A DNA stretch of 10,736 nucleotides from Leptolyngbyaceae cyanobacterium M65_K2018_010 (GTDB taxonomy: Bacteria > Cyanobacteriota > Cyanobacteriia > Phormidesmidales > Phormidesmidaceae), in assembly GCA_015295885.1 (NCBI GenBank), contig DVEE01000313.1, positions 1-10,736 of the forward strand. The letters are read 5' to 3'. Position numbers and translations under genes: made by a program. Of the stretch, positions 6,687 to 10,736 are shown in pieces. The notes below the pieces were generated by a model that searched no databases, was not told the DNA's origin, and worked only from the letters and a program-made list of their open reading frames with translations. How positions within the stretch are numbered: the stretch's first letter is position 1; each line of letters begins with the position of its first letter.

Positions 6687-7061
6687 ATGGAATCCAGATC
6701 CACCGCCCGCTACAGTGCCCGCGTCCTCAACCCCAAATCCTCCGGTCCAGTCCACCTCGAACTAACCCTCAAGCTCCACAGCTACCCCCACCCTGACCGC
6801 GAAAATGTTTGAAAAGCCAGTCAGAAGCTTTTACCTTGAGAGTCCTTTTCAAATGTTTTCGTTGAACCCGTCAAAATTCTCGTCATCGGCTCCAAGCCCG
6901 CCGTCAGCGCCATTGTCATCGCCCTGCACCAGCTCGGCTTTGCCGAAATCTTTGAATGGACCCACTTTCTCCCAGCCCCAAACCCAGAGCGCCCGCTGCA
7001 CTTCCAGCCCGGCGAAGTCATGCAAGCCCTGGTCAAGTATTTGCCGAAGGGTGAGGGGTAG
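6687..7061 (+). pseudogene. Small hypothetical protein gene split by a 54-bp palindromic insert
   Basis: Reading from ATG 6687 gives 41 residues, starting MESRSTARYSARVLNPKS, up to a TGA at 6810. After 54 bases, in the same frame, the coding pattern resumes at 6864 with EPVKILVIGSKPAV, AIVIALHQLGFAEIFEWTHF and EVMQALVKYLPK, ending at TAG 7059-7061. The GC-rich codon use on both sides contrasts with the AT-rich insert. Removing 6810-6863 restores one 106-residue frame (…DRENV joined to EPVKIL…). I infer that the intact gene encoded a 106-residue protein of unknown function. The insert carries two in-frame TGA codons, so only fragments or readthrough product can form. The stop is embedded in a G-rich repeat. 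Confidence 0.75.
6800..6863. mobile_element. Short palindromic (MITE-like) insertion
   Basis: Arms CGAAAATGTTTGAAAAG (6800-6816) and CTTTTCAAATGTTTTCG (6845-6861) are inverted copies matching at 15 of 17 positions; the two mismatches become G-U pairs in RNA, so the transcript could fold a 17-pair stem over a 28-base loop. The AT-rich block sits inside an otherwise GC-rich coding frame. The inserted part is best placed at 6810-6863, with GTT at both junctions as a possible 3-bp target duplication. No transposase gene fits in it, so it would be non-autonomous. Only one copy is present in this window. Confidence 0.6.
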
Positions 7062-7099
7062 TGGGGTGGTGGGGTGGTGGGGTAGTACCTACCACCACC
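7055..7099. repeat. 8-bp G-rich repeat (G-quadruplex motif) plus hairpin
   Basis: Four GGGG runs start at 7055, 7063, 7071 and 7079, exactly eight bases apart with four-base loops TAGT, TGGT, TGGT. This is a textbook G-quadruplex pattern. The first loop supplies the TAG of the disrupted gene. The right end can also fold back: GTGGTGGGGTAG pairs with CTACCACCAC up to 7099, with a two-base bulge. The tract resembles the 15-bp repeat at 1-75 but has a shorter period. Confidence 0.8.
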
Positions 7100-7181
7100 T
7101 GTGGAGCAACTCCCTGTAACAGTAGGAGGTGTTGGTGAGCCGTTAAAATTTAGATCACCAAAGGTAGCGAGACCATCAGCC

Positions 7182-7448
7182 ATGACATTGCAAGATCTAC
7201 AGCAGCAGGTTGTACAACTGCCCGTTTGCGATCGCTGGCAGTTGGTTCAAATCCTCTGAGCCTCGATTCAGCAGGAGACTGAAGCCAACCTAAACCCCAG
7301 CCTAGGCCCATGGCCACCCAGCCCATCCGCTGAAACGATGTTAGCCGACCTGCATCCCTGGACAAAAAGCTTTATTGGCATTCTCCAGTCCACTTCAGAC
7401 GATGGCCAGGACGCTTACATCGATTACCTTGAGGAGAAATACGCTTGA
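7182..7448 (+). pseudogene. Antitoxin gene with internal stop (partner of PIN toxin)
   Basis: From ATG 7182 the frame reads MTLQDLQQQVVQLPVCDRWQ, then LVQIL and a TGA at 7257. It continues in the same frame with ASIQQETEANLNP and ends WTKSFIGILQSTSDDGQDAY, IDYLEEKYA, TGA 7446-7448: 88 codons with one internal stop. The N-terminal pattern (L-x-x-Q-x-x-x-LP-x-x-x-R-x-x-LV) and acidic C-terminus are those of small cyanobacterial type II antitoxins. Its last codons overlap the TTG start of a PIN-toxin remnant as TTGA, the usual coupling in such pairs. A single T-to-G change from a leucine TTA would explain the stop. A HIP1 octamer lies at 7228-7235. I infer a dead module; a sequencing error at 7258 is the alternative. 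Confidence 0.75.
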
Positions 7449-7627
7449 AACAAGTGCTTTTCGATAGCGATGTCTTGCTGGATGTCTTACTCAACCGCCA
7501 GCGGTTCGCCACCCAGCCCAGAGCCGCAGAGCCAGAAGCGGATTATGGTCAGGAGGGATCGGTGGGCAGAGGCCAATGCAGCTCAAAGCCAGGAAGAACC
7601 TCCTCCCCAGAGAGTAGTGCCGGATAG
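7445..7627 (+). pseudogene. Truncated PIN-domain toxin (VapC-like)
   Basis: TTG 7445 starts MKQVLFDSDVLLDVLLNRQR, the first strand and helix of a PIN-domain RNase, with the first catalytic Asp in LFDSDVLLD. After roughly residue 22-27 (about 7510-7525) the resemblance ends and the remaining frame, to 7627, runs antisense through the end of the minus-strand Uma2 gene. The other PIN acidic residues are absent, so no active nuclease can be made. Together with the broken antitoxin this is the remnant of a toxin-antitoxin pair. I infer that arrival of the Uma2 gene or a linked deletion cut the toxin off. Confidence 0.75.
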
Positions 7628-8187
7628 TTCACCGTCTCCCAAGCGCGATCGCCCCGATAAATTTCCACCTGCTGATCTTGAGGGTTGATCAGCCAGCCCA
7701 GGCGCAGGCCACTGGCGAGATACTCCTGCATTTTTTCCTGAAGCGGGCGCAGTGGGTCAGTTTTAGAGCGCAGCTCGATGACAAAATCTGGGCACAGAGG
7801 CACAAACCCAGCCCGCTCCTCCGGTGTTAGCCCCTGCCAGCGAGACCGCTCGACCCAGGCCACATCGGGCGAGCGATCTCCTCCCTGGGGCAGCCTAAAC
7901 AGGGTTGATGAGCTGAATACCTCGCCCAAGCCAGTTTGTCGATTCCAAAGCCATAACAAGCTAATCAGGCCGGCTTCCCGCGCTCCGCTTTCTCCACCCA
8001 CAGGGGACATAATCACTAATGCTCCTGATGCCGTGCGCTCCAGCGGTATTGTTGGGTTCGCCTCGCACAGATGATAAAACTGGTCATCGGTTAGGTTTAC
8101 CCGGTCTAGACTTAAAACCAACGGTAATCCAGCCATGGCCCCCGCGCGATCTCCTGTCATCACGCTTTTATTGTATGTCGTAGTCAT
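7549..8187 (-). CDS. Uma2 family (DUF820) putative restriction-like nuclease
   Basis: A complete 212-residue Uma2 protein on the minus strand. Visible elements are LTDDQFYHLCEANPTIPLERTASG (32-55), IMSPVGG, PD in RSPDVAWVERSRW (107-108), the Glu of PDFVIELRS (138), Lys152 in EKMQEYLASG and WLINPQDQQVEIYRG (165-179). The nuclease-fold residues are all there. It is a different Uma2 subtype (the ELRSKTDPL form) from the copies at 114-1572. The start at 8187 lacks a ribosome site; ATG at 8160 (residue 10) or 8136 (residue 18) are alternatives. Its 3' end meets the truncated PIN gene tail to tail, and it is divergent from dndD with 101 bases between start codons. A HIP1 octamer lies at 7645-7652. 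Confidence 0.9.
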   Translation of the reverse strand: MTTTYNKSVMTGDRAGAMAGLPLVLSLDRVNLTDDQFYHLCEANPTIPLERTASGALVIMSPVGGESGAREAGLISLLWLWNRQTGLGEVFSSSTLFRLPQGGDRSPDVAWVERSRWQGLTPEERAGFVPLCPDFVIELRSKTDPLRPLQEKMQEYLASGLRLGWLINPQDQQVEIYRGDRAWETVNYPALLSGEEVLPGFELHWPLPTDPS

Positions 8188-8188
8188 T

Positions 8189-8288
8189 GGTTGTAGGTTG
8201 TAGAGCTATCCCCCGCCCTGCCACTGACTACCCTTCACCCTCCCTACCCCTCACTCTCTCCCCCTCCCCACCCTCCCCTCCCCTTCCC
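8189..8288. promoter_or_regulatory. Divergent spacer with long polypyrimidine tract before dndD
   Basis: Between the divergent uma2 and dndD starts lie a doubled GGTTGTA heptamer (8189-8202) and then a tract from 8229 to 8288 that is almost entirely C and T on the plus strand. It runs straight into the dndD ATG, so dndD has no Shine-Dalgarno sequence. TACCCTTCACCC at 8229-8240 is an inverted copy of the repeat after dndD. The complementary strand has many G-runs able to form G-quadruplexes. Promoters of both genes should lie here or inside the genes, but I cannot point to clear boxes. Confidence 0.6.
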
Positions 8289-10265
8289 ATGCTTTTCCAA
8301 TCCCTCGTCCTGCAAAACTTTGGTCCCTACCAGGGGCGGCATCGGCTGAACCTGCGGCCCAACACCGTGGGCAAGGTGCACCAGCCGATCATCCTGATTG
8401 GGGGGCTCAACGGTGGCGGCAAAACCACCCTCATGGATGCCCTGCGGTTGGTACTCTACGGACAGCGGGCGCAATGTTCCACCCGGGGCAACCTGGCCTA
8501 TGCCGACTTTCTCAACCAGTGCCGCAATCGCCAGGCCGGGGATCAGGTGACTCGGCTAGAACTCACCCTGGAGCATACCCTGACCCTGGCGCCCCAACCG
8601 ACGGAGCTGCGCATTGGCCGCCAGTGGGGATCGCTGCCTAAAAATGGCCGCGACACCCTGGAGGTCTACCAGGATGGCCAGTTGGCGGAAGACCTGATCA
8701 AAGGCTGGGATGAGCGCATAGAGGCCCTATTGCCCCTGGGCATTGCCAACCTGTTTTTGTTTGATGGCGAACAGGTGGCCGCACTGGCGGATCAGGAGGA
8801 GTTGCCCGGTGGGGTGGTGCAGGCGATGCGATCGCTCCTAGGTCTGGAACTGCCCGAACGGTTGGATGCCGACCTGGACGTGCTGGTGGCCCGCAAACGC
8901 AAGCAGTTGGCTAACGTCAAAGACCGGCAAACTATCGAAGCCATCGAAACCCAGATCCACCAGCTCACCGAGCAAAAGGGCAAAGCCAAACAGGAACTGG
9001 CCTCCCTCACCAACCAAAGGGAATGGGCCGAGCGGGAACTCCACCAGGCCCAGGAAAAGTTTCTGGCGGAAGGGGGCAAAATCGCCGCCGAAAAAGCCCA
9101 ACTCGAAGCCAAGCGCGCCCAGCTCGAAGCCGAACTGGAACGCCATCAGACCCAACTGCGGGAACTGGCCGCCGGTGCCTTACCCCTGGCGTTGATTCAA
9201 CCCCTCTTGGCCGCCGCCCAAACCCAGGCCCACGACGAAGTGCGCCACCGGCAGTATGAGTTGGCCCAGGATCTGCTGAGCGAACAAAACCAGGCTCTGC
9301 TAGAGTTTGCCCAAGAGTCTCTAGGCCCGCAGCCCGCCCAACAAATCCAAGCTTTTCTGACCCGTCGCCAGGCTGCCCTGGCCCGACCCACCACGGGGGT
9401 TTACCTAAACGCCGAGAGCCATCACCTGCACCAATTGGAACAAACCCTGGGCCACACCCTGCCCGACCAGCAGCGCCAGGCGAAACAGCACCTGAAAGCC
9501 TGTCAGCAGCGCCAGGCCGACCTCGAAGCCCTGGATCGCTACCTGGCCAGTGCCGCCACCGAAGAAATCTACGAAAAGCTCTCCCAACAGGTGAAAGCCG
9601 CCCAGGCTAGGGTAGCCCAGGTCACCACCGCCTACAGCAACGCTGAGCAACAGCTTAACCAAATCAACCAGGCCCTCGATCGCACTAAAAAGGACTTGCA
9701 GAGCTACAGCCAACTCGCTATCGACCGCAAAAACACCGACCACCTGATCCAGGCCGCTGCTAAGGTCAAGCAAACCCTGGCGGAGTTCAAGCAAAAACTC
9801 AAGCTGCACAAACTCAACCACCTGGAAGACCGGGTCACCCAGCACTTTCTCTACCTGCTGCGCAAACCCGACTTTGTACACCGGGTGCAGATCGACACCG
9901 AAACCTTCAAACTTGCCCTCTACGACCCCAACGGTGAACCCCTACCCAAACACCGCCTCTCCGCGGGCGAAAAGCAGGTTCTCGCCATTGCCCTGCTATG
10001 GGGCCTCGCCAACGCCTCCGGTCGGCAGCTCCCCGTGGCCATCGACACCCCCCTGGGCCGGCTTGACTCCGAACACCGGAGTCATCTAGTAGAACGCTAC
10101 TTTCCCCAGGCCAGCCACCAGGTGATACTGCTCTCCACCGATACCGAGATTCGCGCCGAAGAGGTCGAGCGGCTGCGGGGGGCAGGGGCGGTATCGAGGG
10201 AGTTCTTATTGGACTATGACCCAATGACTCGCTCTACAGCGGTTAGGGACGGCTATTTTTGGTGA
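8289..10265 (+). CDS. dndD: DNA phosphorothioation ATPase DndD
   Basis: A 658-residue SMC/Rad50-like protein. It starts LVLQNFGPYQGRH and has Walker A GLNGGGKTT (39-47) followed by MDALRLVLYG. NLFLFDGEQVAAL lies near 154-166, and long coiled coils at roughly 200-330 and 420-540 have no CxxC zinc hook. The signature LSAGEKQVLAIALLWG starts at 557, and Walker B PVAIDTPLGRLDSEHR is near 582-597, then YFPQASHQVILLSTDTEI. This C-terminal block is characteristic of DndD, which with DndC and DndE puts sulfur into the DNA backbone; DndD supplies ATPase activity. Length is typical. The reading frame is open 34 codons upstream, but that part is low-complexity Pro/Ser and the homology begins at ATG 8289. 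dndB, dndC and dndE are not visible; dndE could lie beyond the right edge. GC is high (38 of 60 bases from 9481). Confidence 0.93.
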   Translation: MLFQSLVLQNFGPYQGRHRLNLRPNTVGKVHQPIILIGGLNGGGKTTLMDALRLVLYGQRAQCSTRGNLAYADFLNQCRNRQAGDQVTRLELTLEHTLTLAPQPTELRIGRQWGSLPKNGRDTLEVYQDGQLAEDLIKGWDERIEALLPLGIANLFLFDGEQVAALADQEELPGGVVQAMRSLLGLELPERLDADLDVLVARKRKQLANVKDRQTIEAIETQIHQLTEQKGKAKQELASLTNQREWAERELHQAQEKFLAEGGKIAAEKAQLEAKRAQLEAELERHQTQLRELAAGALPLALIQPLLAAAQTQAHDEVRHRQYELAQDLLSEQNQALLEFAQESLGPQPAQQIQAFLTRRQAALARPTTGVYLNAESHHLHQLEQTLGHTLPDQQRQAKQHLKACQQRQADLEALDRYLASAATEEIYEKLSQQVKAAQARVAQVTTAYSNAEQQLNQINQALDRTKKDLQSYSQLAIDRKNTDHLIQAAAKVKQTLAEFKQKLKLHKLNHLEDRVTQHFLYLLRKPDFVHRVQIDTETFKLALYDPNGEPLPKHRLSAGEKQVLAIALLWGLANASGRQLPVAIDTPLGRLDSEHRSHLVERYFPQASHQVILLSTDTEIRAEEVERLRGAGAVSREFLLDYDPMTRSTAVRDGYFW

Positions 10266-10285
10266 AGAGTAAAGGGTGAAGGGTA
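10266..10285. repeat. G-rich repeat unit after dndD
   Basis: Just after the dndD stop lie AGAGTAAAGGGTGAAGGGTA-type bases. GGGTGAAGGGTA at 10274-10285 is the exact reverse complement of TACCCTTCACCC at 8229-8240, so the dndD gene sits between 12-bp inverted copies. It shares its core with the 15-bp repeat at 1-75. Confidence 0.7.
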
Positions 10286-10303
10286 AATAGGTGGAGATTT
10301 GCG

Positions 10304-10702
10304 ATGACGCGAGGGCTGGTGCAAGACCATGAAGAGTTAGAGGTTTACAAAATAGCCTTTCGGTCAGCGATGGATATCTTTAAAATTTCTGGGCAGTTTC
10401 CCAAGGAGGAGCGCTATTCCCTAACCGATCAAATGCGGCGATCTTCCCGTTCTGTCTGCGCCAACCTAGCTGAAGCCTGGCGTAAAAGAATGTATCAACC
10501 CGCCTTCATCGCAAAACTGAGTGATTCTTTAGCAGAAGCCGCCGAAACCCAAACCTGGATATCGTTCGCTGTCCAATGTGGCTATATGTCTGCGGAGACA
10601 GGCCCTGATCTTCGGAAAGACTACACCTCAATTCAAAAAATGCTCACCAGCATGATCAATAACGCCAACGCCCCAAAGTGGACAATCCCCCTCCCCCCCT
10701 AA
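10304..10702 (+). CDS. Four-helix bundle protein (S23 / 23S rRNA intervening-sequence family)
   Basis: A 132-residue, all-helical protein with the pattern of the four-helix bundle family first seen as ORFs in 23S rRNA intervening sequences: LEVYKIAFRSAMDIFKIS, FPKEERYSLTDQMRRSSRSV, CANLAEAWRKR, AFIAKLSDSLAEAAETQTWI and a final amphipathic helix. These proteins form ring-like oligomers with a basic surface; Avd of diversity-generating retroelements has the same fold. No such retroelement or rRNA is visible here. GGAG at 10293-10296 is seven bases before the ATG, a good ribosome site. It follows dndD by 38 bases, where dndE stands in standard dnd operons, so co-transcription is possible. Its role there is unknown. 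The last four residues are read from the C-rich repeat that follows. Confidence 0.88.
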   Translation: MTRGLVQDHEELEVYKIAFRSAMDIFKISGQFPKEERYSLTDQMRRSSRSVCANLAEAWRKRMYQPAFIAKLSDSLAEAAETQTWISFAVQCGYMSAETGPDLRKDYTSIQKMLTSMINNANAPKWTIPLPP

Positions 10703-10736
10703 CCCCCCACCCTCCACCCTTCACCCCCTACCCTCC
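10703..10736. repeat. C-rich repeat at right edge, inverted relative to the left-edge repeat
   Basis: After the TAA the plus strand is CCCCCCACCCTCCACCC, then TTCACCCCCTACCCTCC. On the minus strand this reads as GGGTGAAGGGTGGAGGG, matching the 15-bp unit family at 1-75 in inverted orientation. It is cut by the window end. Confidence 0.75.

Noticed and set aside
6805..7119. 104-codon plus-strand frame and the 120-codon minus-strand frame across it
   Set aside because: Both are Ser/Pro- or Gly-rich shadows in the wrong frame of the split gene at 6687-7061 and read through the G-rich repeat.
8187..8288. 34-codon N-terminal extension of dndD from GTG/ATG-like start at 8187
   Set aside because: It translates the CT-rich spacer into low-complexity Pro/Ser; DndD homology starts at ATG 8289.
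8792..9195. Several 100-codon frames on either strand inside dndD
   Set aside because: They are shadows of the dndD coiled-coil region with repetitive, biased composition.
10304..10702. Avd of a diversity-generating retroelement
   Set aside because: Same fold family, but no reverse transcriptase, template or variable repeats are visible in the window.

Overview
The window looks like accessory DNA from a cyanobacterium, probably a filamentous one of the Leptolyngbya/Nodosilinea type. Three things suggest this: seven HIP1 octamers (GCGATCGC), four Uma2-family genes or gene pieces plus a DUF4058 gene (families strongly expanded in cyanobacteria), and dispersed G-rich short tandem repeats. Most genes are GC-rich. 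The 561-codon AIPR gene in the middle is clearly AT-rich.

Layout. 1-75: 15-bp G-rich tandem repeat. 114-1572: three consecutive Uma2 (PD-(D/E)XK fold) genes, the middle one truncated. 1600-1941: small conserved hypothetical protein. 2007-2801: DUF4058. 2806-3216: MntA-like nucleotidyltransferase with no HEPN partner. 3286-4823: two tandem paralogues resembling the sulfur-binding domain (SBD) of phosphorothioate-dependent McrA enzymes; the first is the domain alone, the second carries a C-terminal HNH nuclease. 4921-6606: AIPR (abortive infection) protein with an N-terminal nuclease-like motif. 6687-7061: a 106-residue gene broken by a 54-bp palindromic insert. 7182-7627: dead toxin-antitoxin pair (antitoxin with internal TGA, truncated PIN toxin). 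7549-8187 (minus): complete Uma2. 8289-10265: dndD, the SMC-like ATPase of DNA phosphorothioation, without dndB, dndC or dndE in view. 10304-10702: four-helix bundle protein. G-rich or C-rich tracts lie at 1-75, 7055-7099, 8229-8288, 10266-10285 and 10703-10736.

This reads as a defence island with remnants and gene turnover. The main functional question is how the SBD-like proteins relate to dndD. A phosphorothioate-dependent nuclease and a phosphorothioation system in one genome would normally conflict. Either the SBD-like domains read another DNA mark, or dndD is an orphan or works differently. The SBD-only plus SBD-HNH pair, possibly with AIPR, is the best candidate here for an undescribed defence unit. 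The evidence for that is domain resemblance and adjacency only.
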